A DNA stretch of 64,000 nucleotides from Pandoraea capi (lineage in GTDB: Bacteria > Pseudomonadota > Gammaproteobacteria > Burkholderiales > Burkholderiaceae). The notes beneath the pieces are model-generated. The model searched no databases. It had not been told where the DNA came from and worked only from the letters and a program-made list of their open reading frames with translations. This document shows, piece after piece, positions 44,885-54,645 of this stretch; position 1 is the first letter of the stretch; every line of letters begins with the position of its first letter. The stretch is taken from NCBI RefSeq assembly GCF_902459735.1, contig NZ_CABPRV010000002.1:496001-560000 (forward strand), written 5' to 3'. Position numbers and translations under genes: made by a program.

Positions 44885-46066
44885 ATGCTGAACACCACAC
44901 CGAGCGAACTCGCCCGTAATCTGCTGATCGTTCTGGTCCTCGGACTGCTGATCGTCGGCACCTTGTGGGTACTGCTGCCCTTCCTGCCCGCCTTTATCTG
45001 GGCTGTCACGATCGTCGCCTCCACATGGCCGCTACTCATCGGACTGCAACGGCGTCTGTGGGGCAAGCGATGGCTCGCCACCACGGTCATGATCGTCGGC
45101 ATGCTGATTATTGTCGTTGCCCCCTTGTCGGCCGCTATCGGCACGCTCATCGGCCATGCCGCCGACATCAGCGATCAGGTGCACTCGTTCGGCCAGCGCG
45201 GCCTGCCGATGCCGCCCGACTGGCTCGCCCGCATGCCGGTGATCGGCCAGCGCGCCAGCGAGGAATGGCAGGCGCTCGCCGCCGCAGGGCCAGGGGGTCT
45301 CGTCTCCAAGGTGCAGCCCTATGCCGTAAAAGCAGCGTCCTGGGGGTTTGCCAAGTTGGGGTCGATCGGCTTGCTGGTCGTTCACCTCGGCCTCACGCTG
45401 ATCATCTCCGGCATTCTCTTCATGCAAGGTGAACGCGCGGCGCGGGCGTTGATCCGGATCGCCCGCCGCCTCGGCGGCGACCGCGGGGAAGAATCCGTGC
45501 GGCTGGCGGGGATGTCAATTCGCGCGGTGGCACTCGGCATCGTCGTCACAGCGGTTACGCAATCGCTGCTCGGCGGTCTGGGTCTGTGGCTGACCGGCGT
45601 GCCGCTGTCGGGCTTCCTGACGGCGCTGATGCTGGTGTTGTGTATCGCGCAGATCGGCCCGTTCCCGGTGCTGCTGTCGAGCGTCGCCTGGCTTTACTGG
45701 CAAGACAGCCCCACGCTTGCCACGTTGCTGCTGATCCTCTCCGTGTTCATCGGCATGCTCGACAACGTGATGCGTCCGATGCTCATTCGCCGGGGGGCCG
45801 ATCTGCCGATGACGCTGATACTGGCCGGTGTACTCGGCGGCATGCTGACGCTCGGTATCGTCGGCCTGTTCGTCGGTCCGGTGATTCTCGCCGTGACGTA
45901 CACCCTGCTGATGGCCTGGATCAACGAAGGCCTGAACCGGCCGGTGACGGCGGCCAGCGGTGCACCGCTCGCGTCTTCTGAGCATGGATCGCGCCTGGAA
46001 AACACCTCGGAAGGCGCTCGCAAGGCCATCACGCCGCCTGCGCCGGACAGCAAAGGGCGAGGCTGA
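44885..46066 (+). CDS. AI-2E family transporter (YdiK/PerM-like)
   Basis: 393 residues with about eight membrane helices and a soluble loop after the third. Typical elements are the opening LLIVLVLGLLIVGTLWVLLPFLPAFIWA and the C-terminal QDSPTLATLLLILSVFIGMLDNVMRP with GGMLTLGIVGLFVGPVILAV. Members have been linked to autoinducer-2 export or Na+/H+ antiport; the substrate here is unknown. The C-terminal 35 residues are polar. A good terminator follows, so it is monocistronic. Confidence 0.93.
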   Translation: MLNTTPSELARNLLIVLVLGLLIVGTLWVLLPFLPAFIWAVTIVASTWPLLIGLQRRLWGKRWLATTVMIVGMLIIVVAPLSAAIGTLIGHAADISDQVHSFGQRGLPMPPDWLARMPVIGQRASEEWQALAAAGPGGLVSKVQPYAVKAASWGFAKLGSIGLLVVHLGLTLIISGILFMQGERAARALIRIARRLGGDRGEESVRLAGMSIRAVALGIVVTAVTQSLLGGLGLWLTGVPLSGFLTALMLVLCIAQIGPFPVLLSSVAWLYWQDSPTLATLLLILSVFIGMLDNVMRPMLIRRGADLPMTLILAGVLGGMLTLGIVGLFVGPVILAVTYTLLMAWINEGLNRPVTAASGAPLASSEHGSRLENTSEGARKAITPPAPDSKGRG

Positions 46067-46082
46067 ACGGCAACTCGTCTAA

Positions 46083-46125
46083 AGGTCCGCGAGTCGCGTT
46101 TGTCACGCGACTCGGACCTATTTTT
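46083..46125 (+). terminator. Rho-independent terminator of the AI-2E gene
   Basis: Arms AGGTC plus CGAGTCGCG (46083-46098, two-base bulge) pair with CGCGACTCG plus GACCT (46106-46119), followed by ATTTTT. It lies 16 bases after the stop: a strong intrinsic terminator. Confidence 0.88.
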
Positions 46126-46461
46126 CGGATTGCTTCACCTGTCGCACGCCCCCGCGACATGGCTAAATATCTCCCGTACTCAGCAGATCACGAGAGATCA
46201 TCAATGCCAAGCGCTTCCCTGACCAGCCCACCCTGTCTGCCCAGCCCGACCACGCCGCCACGACGCTCGCGACGCGTGCCACGTCGAGCACGTCTTGGCG
46301 ATCCGCCGCTATTGCGGCGGGTGGCACACGAACTGGCTTACACGCCAACGCGTTGCCGTGTCACGATCAGCCTGCCGGTCGCACGCGTGAATTCATGGTG
46401 GCAACGGTTTCCAACGTTTGCCCTCAGCCCTGCAGACGTGCACGACGCGTCGATCGCCCTG

Positions 46462-46503
46462 AAAAAAACGAACGCGCCGACCGGCGAACCGGTTCGGCGC
46501 GTT
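46462..46503 (-). terminator. Rho-independent terminator of the hmgA-fahA operon
   Basis: A perfect 10-bp stem (46471-46480 with 46494-46503) is followed, reading the minus strand, by CG and a seven-base U-run (46468-46462). It lies about 75 bases past the fahA stop. Confidence 0.88.
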
Positions 46504-46577
46504 GCTGACATCACACAGGTGGCGCAGGAAGCTGCGAGCCCGGTCTAGCTGTCCATTTCGATCGCCTCGGCGGGCGG

Positions 46578-47852
46578 TTAACGCGCTTTCGCAGGCAGGA
46601 TCTTGCCGGACACCTCGCCGAAGCCGATGCGGTAGCCGTCACCCTGGCACCAACCGCTCATCACCACGGTGTCGCCGTCTTCGATGAACGTGCGCTTTGC
46701 ACCGCCCGACAGCGTGATCGGGTTCTTGCCGTTCCACGTCAGTTCCAGCAGGCTGCCGAACGAGTCCGGCGTGGGGCCGCTGATCGTGCCCGAGCCCATC
46801 AGATCGCCAACGCGCACGTTACAACCCGACACCGTGTGGTGGGCGAACTGTTGCGCCATGCTCCAGTACATGTGACGGAAATTGGTGCGACAAATCGACG
46901 TCGGCTCGGCATCGCCCTCCGCTTGCATCAGCACTTCGAGTTCGATGTCGAAAGCATGCTTGCCCTGCTGCTGGAGGTACGACAGCGGCACCGGCGTTTG
47001 CTCCGGCCCGGCAACGCGGAACGGCTCGAGCGCTTCCATCGTCACGACCCACGGCGAGATGGACGTGCCGAACGTCTTGGCGTTGAACGGCCCCAGCGGC
47101 ACATATTCCCATTGCTGCAAGTCGCGCGCCGACCAGTCGTTGAGCACGACCATACCGAAGATGGCAGCCTCTGCGTCTTCGACGCTCAGCGATTCGCCCA
47201 GCGCCGTGTTGCGTCCGACGATGAAACCGGTTTCCAGTTCGAAGTCGAGCTTGCGGCAACCCTCGAAGATCGGGCGCGGCTGGTCCGGCAGCTTGATCTG
47301 GCCGTTCGGACGGTGCAGCGGCGTGCCACTCACCACCACCGAACTGGCACGCCCGTTATAGCCGATCGGAATTTCGAGCCAGTTCGGCAGCAGTGCGTTC
47401 GCCGGATCGCGGAACATGCTGCCCACATTGGTAGCGTGCTCCTTCGACGAATAGAAGTCCGTGTAGCCCGGGACTTCGACCGGCAGGTGCAGCGTCGCCT
47501 GCGCGAGCGGCACGAGGGCTTGCGCCTTGAGCGCAGCGTTCTCACGCAGCGAGGCATCGCCCTCGACGCACAGCAGCGAAGTCAGTCGCGCACGCGTGGC
47601 CTGCCATGCTGCGCTGCCCAACGCCACGAATGCGTTGATGGATGCCTGCGCGAACACAGGGGCATCGCCCGCCTTGAGCACACCAGCGGCTTCGAGCGCG
47701 GCCAGATCGAGCACTTGGTCGCCGATGGCGACACCGACGCGCGGCGTCGGTTGCGACTGCGTACTGAACACGCCATACGGCAGGTTTTGCAGTGGGAAAT
47801 CCGTCACACCGGTGTTGGCGGACGCGACCCAGCTTTGCAGGAGAGCGGACAT
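46578..47852 (-). CDS. fahA: Fumarylacetoacetase
   Basis: 424 residues from MSALLQSW at 47852 with AAGGAA 7 bases upstream; an ATG at 47876 would add eight residues. The N-terminal SH3-like domain opens FPLQNLPYGVFS. The catalytic domain includes YTDFYSSKEHATNVGSMFR, where acidic metal ligands and a His lie, and ELETGFIVG. The end reads GSGTISGP then GSLLELTWNGK. It hydrolyses fumarylacetoacetate to fumarate and acetoacetate, ending homogentisate breakdown. The maleylacetoacetate isomerase gene is not next to it. It follows hmgA with 100 bases between. Confidence 0.96.
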   Translation of the reverse strand: MSALLQSWVASANTGVTDFPLQNLPYGVFSTQSQPTPRVGVAIGDQVLDLAALEAAGVLKAGDAPVFAQASINAFVALGSAAWQATRARLTSLLCVEGDASLRENAALKAQALVPLAQATLHLPVEVPGYTDFYSSKEHATNVGSMFRDPANALLPNWLEIPIGYNGRASSVVVSGTPLHRPNGQIKLPDQPRPIFEGCRKLDFELETGFIVGRNTALGESLSVEDAEAAIFGMVVLNDWSARDLQQWEYVPLGPFNAKTFGTSISPWVVTMEALEPFRVAGPEQTPVPLSYLQQQGKHAFDIELEVLMQAEGDAEPTSICRTNFRHMYWSMAQQFAHHTVSGCNVRVGDLMGSGTISGPTPDSFGSLLELTWNGKNPITLSGGAKRTFIEDGDTVVMSGWCQGDGYRIGFGEVSGKILPAKAR

Positions 47853-47952
47853 GTGGAGTTCCTTATTCGAAGTCATGCGTCAGCCGGCCGTGCGTCGCAT
47901 AGGCGCCGGGCCGGCTGTCTGGATGATGGTGTGTGTGTTGGCGCGATGCCGC

Positions 47953-49272
47953 TTACTTCTCGTTCGGGTTGAAGTGCTTCTTCAGGCCTTGCCAGCAGGT
48001 GTAATAGTTGTCTTGCAACTGCTTGGTTTCCAGCGCGAACCGCGTCGGATGAATCACCGCCGGCGTTTCGAACATGAAAGCCATCGTTGCGTCGACCTTA
48101 TGCGGCTTGCTCGTGTCGGCCGCAGAGGCCTTCTCGAACGTGCCCGCATCGGGGCCGTGGCCCGACATGCAGTTGTGCAGACTTGCACCACCCGGCACGA
48201 AGCCCTCGGCCTTGGCGTCGTACACGCCGTGAATCAGGCCCATGAATTCGCTGGCGATGTTGCGGTGGAACCAGGGCGGGCGGAACGAGTTTTCCATCGC
48301 CAGCCAACGCGGCGGGAAAATCACGAAGTCGATATCGTCCACGCCCGGCGTGTTGCTCTGCGACTGGAGCACCAGGAAGATCGACGGGTCCGGATGGTCG
48401 TAGCTGATCGAGCCGATCGTGTTGAAGTGGCGCAAATCGTACTTGTACGGAGCGTAGTTGCCATGCCACGCCACAACGTCCAGCGGCGAATGACCGATGT
48501 CGGCACGCCACAACGCGCCACCGAACTTCGCTACGAGTTCGAAGTCACCTTCGACGTCTTCATACGCAGCAACGGGGGTCAGGAAATCGCGCGGATTGGC
48601 AAGGCCATTCGATCCGATCGGCCCGAGATCCGGCAGACGGAACAAGGCACCGTAGTTCTCGCACACATAACCGCGCGCACGGCCGTCCGGCAACGTCACG
48701 CGAAAGCGCACGCCTCGCGGCAACACGGCGATTTCATACGGTTCAACGTCGAGCACACCGAATTCGGTCGCGATGCGCAGACGTCCTTCCTGCGGTACCA
48801 CAAGCAGTTCGCCATCGGCGTTGTAGAAGAAGCGCCCATCCATCGACTTGTTGGCGGCATACACATGAATCCCGCAACCGTGGCCGGCGTCGGGGCTGCC
48901 ATTGCCGCCCATCGTCACCATGCCGTCGACGAAATCAGTCGGTGCTTCCGGCATCGGCAGCGGATCCCAGCGCATCTGGTTCGGCGGCGTCGGCACATCG
49001 CCAAAGCGGCTCAGCCAGCGCGTGTTCTCGAGCGCTGTGAACGGCTTGTGCATCGCGGCCGGACGAATGCGATAAACCCACGAGCGGCGGTTATGGCCGC
49101 GCGGCGCCGTGAATGCCGTGCCGGAAAGTTGTTCCGCGTAGAGGCCATAGGGCGCACGTTGCGGCGAGTTTTGCCCGATGGGCAGCGCGCCGGGCAATGC
49201 CTCGGTGGCGAACTCGTTGGTAAAACCGGACAGGTAGCCCAGTTCCCCCTGAATTTGGTCTGCTTGGCGCAT
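47953..49272 (-). CDS. hmgA: Homogentisate 1,2-dioxygenase
   Basis: 439 residues from MRQADQIQ at 49272, preceded by GGAG and GAGG; the frame is open further back but without family sequence. The cupin-type enzyme begins [20 protein letters not shown]. Iron-ligand sequences are in the C-terminal third around [20 protein letters not shown] and [17 protein letters not shown]. It opens the ring of homogentisate to maleylacetoacetate in tyrosine and phenylalanine catabolism. It is first in hmgA-fahA and diverges from a LysR gene that probably controls it. Confidence 0.97.
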   Translation of the reverse strand: MRQADQIQGELGYLSGFTNEFATEALPGALPIGQNSPQRAPYGLYAEQLSGTAFTAPRGHNRRSWVYRIRPAAMHKPFTALENTRWLSRFGDVPTPPNQMRWDPLPMPEAPTDFVDGMVTMGGNGSPDAGHGCGIHVYAANKSMDGRFFYNADGELLVVPQEGRLRIATEFGVLDVEPYEIAVLPRGVRFRVTLPDGRARGYVCENYGALFRLPDLGPIGSNGLANPRDFLTPVAAYEDVEGDFELVAKFGGALWRADIGHSPLDVVAWHGNYAPYKYDLRHFNTIGSISYDHPDPSIFLVLQSQSNTPGVDDIDFVIFPPRWLAMENSFRPPWFHRNIASEFMGLIHGVYDAKAEGFVPGGASLHNCMSGHGPDAGTFEKASAADTSKPHKVDATMAFMFETPAVIHPTRFALETKQLQDNYYTCWQGLKKHFNPNEK

Positions 49273-49328
49273 GAGCGGCCTCGTCTCCTGATTTCGAATG
49301 CGATTATTGTCCGACAAGCGACCAAATT

Positions 49329-49359
49329 TTGCGATATAAATACACAAATCCACTATATT
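49329..49359 (+). promoter_or_regulatory. AT-rich divergent promoter / LysR site for hmgA
   Basis: In the 126-base hmgA/LysR interval, ATATA (49334-49338) and TATAT (49354-49358) form an inverted repeat with a 15-base centre, compatible with a LysR palindrome. TTGCGA (49329-49334) and TATATT (49354-49359) may be -35/-10 of the LysR gene, with long 19-base spacing. AATAAT on the minus strand (49308-49303) may be the hmgA -10. Confidence 0.35.
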
Positions 49360-49398
49360 CACAACACGAATAATACCTTCACGCCCGCGCGCCACCCC

Positions 49399-50304
49399 AT
49401 GATTTCCTTACGTGATGTCGATCTGAACCTGCTGGTGGTCTTCCACGCCGTGCTCACCCACCGCAGTATTTCTCAGGCAGCCCGGGAGTTGGGCCTGTCG
49501 CAGCCTGCCGTCAGTAACGGGCTTGCGCGCCTGCGGCAAACGTTCGAGGACGAGCTATTCACCCGAACGGGCACCGGCATGCAACCCACCCCATTCGCCG
49601 AGGCATTGGCCGAACCGGTATCGGCTGCGCTCGCCGGTATCTCGCGGGCGATCAATCATCGGGAGGCGTTCGATCCGGCGAGCAGCCAGCGAGAGTTCAC
49701 TTTGGCCATGACGGACGTTGGTGAGGTGTACTTCATGCCGGCACTGATCGATCTGTGCACTCGGCTGGCACCGGGCGTACGCATCAGCACGGTCCGGGCG
49801 TCGCTGCCCGACTTGAAGGATTCCATGGCGGCCGGACGCATCGATCTCGCCGTGGGCGCGTTCGACGATCTGACCGGACCGTTCTTTCAGCGGCGACTGT
49901 TTCGACAGCATTACGTGAGTATGTTTCGCATCGGACACGCGCTCGACACGCCCGATGCCGGACTGGCGGAATTCAAGGCAGCGCGCCACCTGTTCGTGAC
50001 GACCGGCGACAATCCCTATGCGCGCGTCAATCAGTTGCTAGCGCAGGCAGGATTCGGGAGCGATGCCAACTTCTGGGTGCCCCATTTCATCGCCGTACCC
50101 TATGTCGTGAGCGCCAACGATCTCGTGGTCACGGTGCCGCAGAAATTTGCCGAGCGCGCCGCGGCACCGTTCGGACTTCACTTCGTCAAACCACCCCTGC
50201 GGCTTCCCGCGTTGCAAACCAATGTGTTCTGGCACCGGCGTTACCATCAGGACGCCGGCAATCAATGGCTACGCCAGTTGATCTCAGAACACTTCGTGGA
50301 ATAA
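49399..50304 (+). CDS. LysR family regulator, probable activator of hmgA-fahA
   Basis: 301 residues from the ATG at 49399; the open frame runs back nearly 1.9 kb but is antisense to hmgA and fahA. The helix-turn-helix reads [35 protein letters not shown], close to the NodD/PnbR branch of LysR proteins. The effector domain follows. Its divergent position next to hmgA suggests control by homogentisate or a related aromatic. It converges on the histidine kinase gene with 32 bases between. Confidence 0.92.
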   Translation: MISLRDVDLNLLVVFHAVLTHRSISQAARELGLSQPAVSNGLARLRQTFEDELFTRTGTGMQPTPFAEALAEPVSAALAGISRAINHREAFDPASSQREFTLAMTDVGEVYFMPALIDLCTRLAPGVRISTVRASLPDLKDSMAAGRIDLAVGAFDDLTGPFFQRRLFRQHYVSMFRIGHALDTPDAGLAEFKAARHLFVTTGDNPYARVNQLLAQAGFGSDANFWVPHFIAVPYVVSANDLVVTVPQKFAERAAAPFGLHFVKPPLRLPALQTNVFWHRRYHQDAGNQWLRQLISEHFVE

Positions 50305-50336
50305 GGGGCGTGAGATGAGGGATCGGAGGTCAGGTA

Positions 50337-53300
50337 TCACGCATCGCTGACGATGGCATGCCCTTGCGCCCGCAACCAGTCGTTCCAGGCAGCATCGAGC
50401 GCGTCGAACGCGGCTTCCATCTGCCCCACCGACGCCTGCGGGGCGAGGTGTTCGACCTGCGCGGCCAACGACGCCAGCGAACTCAGCCCAAACGCCATAA
50501 AGCCGCCTCGCAACCGATGCGCGGAATGGCGCAGCGTCTCACGTGAGACGTCGGCCAATGCGGCGCGGCAGTTCGCAATGTCCTGATCCGCTATCGTGAC
50601 GAACGTGTCGAGCATGTCCGACAACGGCAAGCGCCAATCTTTTCGCGACGCCGTTTCCGGTGCCGGCTTCGGTGCGCTCTCGATCAGACGCGTCGATGCA
50701 GGTAGTGGCGCAATGTCGACGCAAAGCGACGGGTAGCGGGAGCGAACCAGCTCGATCACCCGCAACAATGAACGCGCATCGACCGGCTTGTAGACAACCG
50801 CATCGTAAGGCGACTTCGCTTCACGATCGTTGCGAAGCGTGACGTCCGCCGTTGCCACCACGACAGGCACGTGCGGTGCACGCGCCTTGATGTCCGTCGC
50901 CAGCGCATGCCCTGAAATATGCGGCATGTTGGCGTCTGTGATCACGAGCATGTGCGAATCGGCGTCAAAGGCGTCGAGCGCTTCACGTGGATCGTGATAG
51001 CAGTCCACCATCGCCCCCAGCCCCTCCAACTGACGCGACAGCAACATGCCGCTGATCGGATGGTCATCCGCCACCAGCACGTACCATCCGGCCAGCGGCT
51101 TCACACGCGCCTGCGCATTCGCGGTGCCCGGCACCGGCAATTCCCCGTGGGTCGCCAGCCCCGGTCGAGGCGCCGAACCCAGCGCCTCCCAGAGTTCGGC
51201 CTGCTGGAAGAGCGCGATGTCACGCGGCCATACCGGCGCGCTGCCAGCAAGACGATCCACTGGGGTGGAACGCAACAAGTAGACTTCGGCGCCGGCCATT
51301 CCTCGCACGGGCCATTCGTCGGCGAACATCAACAGCCCCGAATCCTGCTCGCGGCCCAAGCCGGTGGACCAGGACACCGCGTCGTCATACCTGACCGGCT
51401 GGAAGCCGGCGCGGCGGATCAATGCGTCGAGATACCAGTGACGACGCGGCATCGCGCTGACGTAGGCGAATGTCTCCGGAGACTCCGCGACGACAGGCGC
51501 TTCGCTGTCCGGCGCCCAGGGCAGATGAAGCGTGAAGCGCATGGTCGTCCCCTTGCCCTCCTCGCTGTCGACTGCCAGCACGCCACCGAGCATGCCGACA
51601 AACTGGTGCGAAATCGCCAGTCCCAGCCCAGTCCCATGCTGCATGCCAGGCTCGGTCGTACTCTTGCCGAACGGACGGAACAAGTCGGCAAGATCCGTAG
51701 CCGCGATACCGACACCGCTATCACTCACGGTAAAGGCCACATCGCAGCCCTGCATATCCGCACGCGTGACCATCGCGGCAAACGCAACGTGTCCGTTCTC
51801 CGTGAACTTGATGGCATTGCCGACGAGATTGGTCACGACCTGACCGAGTCGCAACGCGTCGGTATGCACCGCGCGCGCGAGCTGCGGATCGATCATCCAG
51901 TCGAGTGTCAGCCCCTGCAAACGCGCACGTCCCGTAAACGACAAACCGACCGCCTCAAGCTCCTTGAGCAGTGAGCAGTCGCGAGAATTCAATTCAAAAC
52001 GTCCCACCTGAATGCGCGAATAGTCGAGCAGATCGTTGATGAGATCGAGCAGGTTGCGCGTCGAGCTTTCCATCACGTCGACGTAATACCGGTGGTCGTC
52101 GCCCAGGTTCTGCGCACTGAGCAGTTCGATCGACGCGAGCGTGCCGTACAACGGCGTACGCATCTCGTGACTGACCGTCGTCAGGAACACGTCCTTGGCG
52201 CGATTGGCACTCTCCGCCGCCAGACGCGCCTTTCGTTGCTCCAGCTCGAAGCGCCGCTGCTCGGTAACGTCAGAAAGCGTACCTATCAACACCGGCTGCT
52301 CGCGAAACACGGTATCGACGAAACTCACGGCATAGTGGCGCTCGCCGGCGTCGTCGAGCGCGCTCAGCAGCCGGCGCACCGGACGCGCAACGACTCCACT
52401 GTGAAGCTGACGGTACATGCGAGTGAGTTCGCCATCGCCGAGATGACGCAGCAGATCGACCGTGCCCGCATAGGCCGGATTGCTCATCACCACAGCGGGT
52501 TCGAACGGATCGATGATCGCCATGCCGACGGGCGCGGTTTCGATGAGGGTCTGCGTAAAGGCGTCGCGCTCGAGCAGCGCCGTGGTGCGCTGACGTGCCG
52601 GCTCGATGATGCGCTGACGCATGTATCGCATACCCGCGTACACCCCAGCGGCATACAACAGCAGCAATAACGTGGCGCCCAGCAACAACGTAGCGTTCTC
52701 ACGCAACAGTTGCGCCGGACGCACCGCGTAGCGAACGTACCACGGGGTCGATGCCAGCCGGCGTTCGAAGACGAGCCGCTGACCATCGGTACGCAACGTC
52801 ATCTGCGCACCGCCGAAGAGCGGCAACGTCACCAGCGTGCGCAAATGTCCCAACGACGACAGCGGAAGACCGGCACTCGCGATCACGAGGCCGTCCTCCG
52901 AAATCAACTGGAGCGCTTCCCCGGTACGTTCGAGATGCCGCATGCGCGGCGGCACGATCATTTCGGGCGACATGCTGGTGCCGACGTAGAGCACCAGATG
53001 CCCGTTGAGATCGCGTATCGGCACGAAGCTCGACACGGTCTTCAGATGGGTGACGGGATGTTTGTAGTTGTACGTCCAGAACGGGCCGTCGCTGTTTCCG
53101 CGCACCCGCGCGTGATAGCGCTCGACCTTGTTGATCTCGGCGAGCATCGCCTGCGTATCGCGCGCCAGGTCGGCGGGACTGAAGGCCTCACGGCCGATGG
53201 CGGGCCGATACGTCGCAAAGGCGCCGTCGGCAGAAATGATGAAGGTTTCGTCCTGGGCGTCGAGCGGACTCCAGAAGTTGGCGTCAAGCACCATGAGCCG

Positions 53301-53726
53301 TAAGGTCAGACGCGCCAGCGACTCGGCGCGCTCCGGCGGGATATCCGCCAGCTTGACGATTTCGAATTCGCTATCCCACCCGACACCGCTGATACGCCGG
53401 GCACTGCCGACCGGCATGGACACGAGCGGCTTGAGGATCCGGTCCGTCAGCGCCTGTGTCGCGCCGCCCGGACGAACCGAGCTGGCTTGTGTGGCCTGCG
53501 CCATTGCGCGGGCCTGCTCGTTGAAGATTTCCAGATCGCGGATTTCCCGGCCGACCGCAGCGAAGAACGACTCCGTCTTTTGCCCGCTTTGCCAGAGTGT
53601 GCCAAACAGCGCGTACGAGATGGCAGCAACCCAAACGGACAAACCGAACAAAAGGGCAAGCAGGCCACCAATGCGAAGCAGGCGGCCGGCGATCGCGATG
53701 TCACGCGTCATCGTTCTGGCAGGCAT
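50337..53726 (-). CDS. Hybrid sensor histidine kinase with receiver and Hpt domains (RcsC/BvgS-like)
   Basis: 1129 residues from the ATG at 53726 (GGAG is just upstream; TTG at 53735 is an alternative). TM1 is at about 13-42, a periplasmic sensor of about 300 residues follows, then TM2 at about 344-367 and a PAS-like region at about 387-492. HisKA has His520 in TVSHEMRTPLYG. The ATPase domain has Asn637 (NLVGNAIKF), DSGVG and GTGLGL. A receiver domain has Asp931 in VITDANMP. A C-terminal Hpt has His1070 in RHSAHRLRGG. All phosphorelay residues are present, so the full His-Asp-His chain is inside one protein. The downstream Asp is expected in the adjacent response regulator. Confidence 0.94.
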   Translation of the reverse strand: MPARTMTRDIAIAGRLLRIGGLLALLFGLSVWVAAISYALFGTLWQSGQKTESFFAAVGREIRDLEIFNEQARAMAQATQASSVRPGGATQALTDRILKPLVSMPVGSARRISGVGWDSEFEIVKLADIPPERAESLARLTLRLMVLDANFWSPLDAQDETFIISADGAFATYRPAIGREAFSPADLARDTQAMLAEINKVERYHARVRGNSDGPFWTYNYKHPVTHLKTVSSFVPIRDLNGHLVLYVGTSMSPEMIVPPRMRHLERTGEALQLISEDGLVIASAGLPLSSLGHLRTLVTLPLFGGAQMTLRTDGQRLVFERRLASTPWYVRYAVRPAQLLRENATLLLGATLLLLLYAAGVYAGMRYMRQRIIEPARQRTTALLERDAFTQTLIETAPVGMAIIDPFEPAVVMSNPAYAGTVDLLRHLGDGELTRMYRQLHSGVVARPVRRLLSALDDAGERHYAVSFVDTVFREQPVLIGTLSDVTEQRRFELEQRKARLAAESANRAKDVFLTTVSHEMRTPLYGTLASIELLSAQNLGDDHRYYVDVMESSTRNLLDLINDLLDYSRIQVGRFELNSRDCSLLKELEAVGLSFTGRARLQGLTLDWMIDPQLARAVHTDALRLGQVVTNLVGNAIKFTENGHVAFAAMVTRADMQGCDVAFTVSDSGVGIAATDLADLFRPFGKSTTEPGMQHGTGLGLAISHQFVGMLGGVLAVDSEEGKGTTMRFTLHLPWAPDSEAPVVAESPETFAYVSAMPRRHWYLDALIRRAGFQPVRYDDAVSWSTGLGREQDSGLLMFADEWPVRGMAGAEVYLLRSTPVDRLAGSAPVWPRDIALFQQAELWEALGSAPRPGLATHGELPVPGTANAQARVKPLAGWYVLVADDHPISGMLLSRQLEGLGAMVDCYHDPREALDAFDADSHMLVITDANMPHISGHALATDIKARAPHVPVVVATADVTLRNDREAKSPYDAVVYKPVDARSLLRVIELVRSRYPSLCVDIAPLPASTRLIESAPKPAPETASRKDWRLPLSDMLDTFVTIADQDIANCRAALADVSRETLRHSAHRLRGGFMAFGLSSLASLAAQVEHLAPQASVGQMEAAFDALDAAWNDWLRAQGHAIVSDA

Positions 53727-53755
53727 AGACTCCAACGTCTGTGAGCGCGGCGGAC

Positions 53756-54430
53756 TCAGGCGGCACTCGGCGCTTCGGCGTCGCTATCGCGCCCGAACTG
53801 AACCGGGCTCGAGACATGCAGCTTGAACAGTTCCATGTCGGTCCGGCAACCCAGTTTGCACATCGCCATACGTTTCTGATTGTTGATCGTCTTGGCCGAA
53901 CGCTTGAGCGCACCGGCAATCTGCGACACGTTCTGACCGTCCAGATACATGCGCAGCACTTCCATCTCCTTGGGCGAGAGCGGGCGGCGAGCGGTGGGCT
54001 TGCGGCGCATCTGCTCTTCGAGGATCTGCTCGGCGCGGCCACCGCGATAACTCATGCCCCGGCGGCAACGCTCCACGCAGACCGTGATTTCACGCAGGTC
54101 ATCGGATTTCGTCATCACGCCCAACACGCCACAGCTGTCCAGCGCGTGGATGATGGCCGGCTGCTCGATCGACGTGAACACGATGATCTTCACATCGGGA
54201 TACTTGCGACGTACGCGATTGATCATGACGAGACCATCGCCGAAGGCACCGCCCGGCATGCAGTAATCGGTGATCAGGACGTCGACGGAGTTCGTCTCGA
54301 GCGCCTTGAACAGTTCCGTTGAGTTGGAGACCGGAGGAAGCACGTGAAAACCGGGGTCCGGGGAGAGCATTTCACGTAGCGTGGAGGCGACGATCGGGTG
54401 ATCGTCGGCAATCAGAATCTTTACCATCAT
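53756..54430 (-). CDS. RcsB/BvgA-like response regulator (receiver + LuxR-type HTH)
   Basis: 224 residues from 54430 (or 54427, the second Met). The receiver domain has DD at 9-10, the phosphoacceptor Asp55 in LITDYCMPGG and Lys in VMTKSDD. The LuxR-type helix-turn-helix at about 148-210 reads LSPKEMEVLRMYLDGQNVSQI, then KRSAKTINNQKR. The LITDYCMPGGAFGDGL motif is close to RcsB. It lies 29 bases before the hybrid kinase and is transcribed first, so the pair forms one operon and almost certainly one phosphorelay. Targets may include the lipoprotein gene upstream, where TAGGA palindromes occur. Confidence 0.94.
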   Translation of the reverse strand: MMVKILIADDHPIVASTLREMLSPDPGFHVLPPVSNSTELFKALETNSVDVLITDYCMPGGAFGDGLVMINRVRRKYPDVKIIVFTSIEQPAIIHALDSCGVLGVMTKSDDLREITVCVERCRRGMSYRGGRAEQILEEQMRRKPTARRPLSPKEMEVLRMYLDGQNVSQIAGALKRSAKTINNQKRMAMCKLGCRTDMELFKLHVSSPVQFGRDSDAEAPSAA

Positions 54431-54645
54431 TTGCGAGATCCTTTTAGAAGAATTCAGTCACGGACGCGCGCGATCCTCCGCTTTGTCTGCGCGTCATGAC
54501 GTCCCAAAAAGAGGAATGTGTGTCTTGCCGACACACCCGTTGGTCACGAAGTCGTAACCGCATTGCTGCCAGGCGACGAAGCGGGACTCGACAGTCCGGC
54601 GCAAAGGGCCTTCTCGCCCCTGCCTGTCGCCTGCGCTAGCCGTCG

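Larger units (their letters stand above)
46067..46577. other. Intergenic region with two terminators
   Basis: 511 bases between convergent genes. It contains the AI-2E terminator (46083-46125) and the fahA terminator (46462-46503). A plus-strand frame at 46159-46548 runs across the fahA terminator, is Arg/Pro-rich and has no recognisable family, so I do not call it a gene. Confidence 0.6.

Noticed and set aside
46159-46548. Plus-strand frame of 129 residues
   Set aside because: It crosses the strong minus-strand terminator of fahA, is Arg/Pro-rich and has no family or ribosome-site support.
47527-49398. 1.9-kb N-terminal extension of the LysR frame at 49399
   Set aside because: It is antisense to hmgA and fahA; the LysR protein begins with its usual helix-turn-helix at the ATG at 49399.
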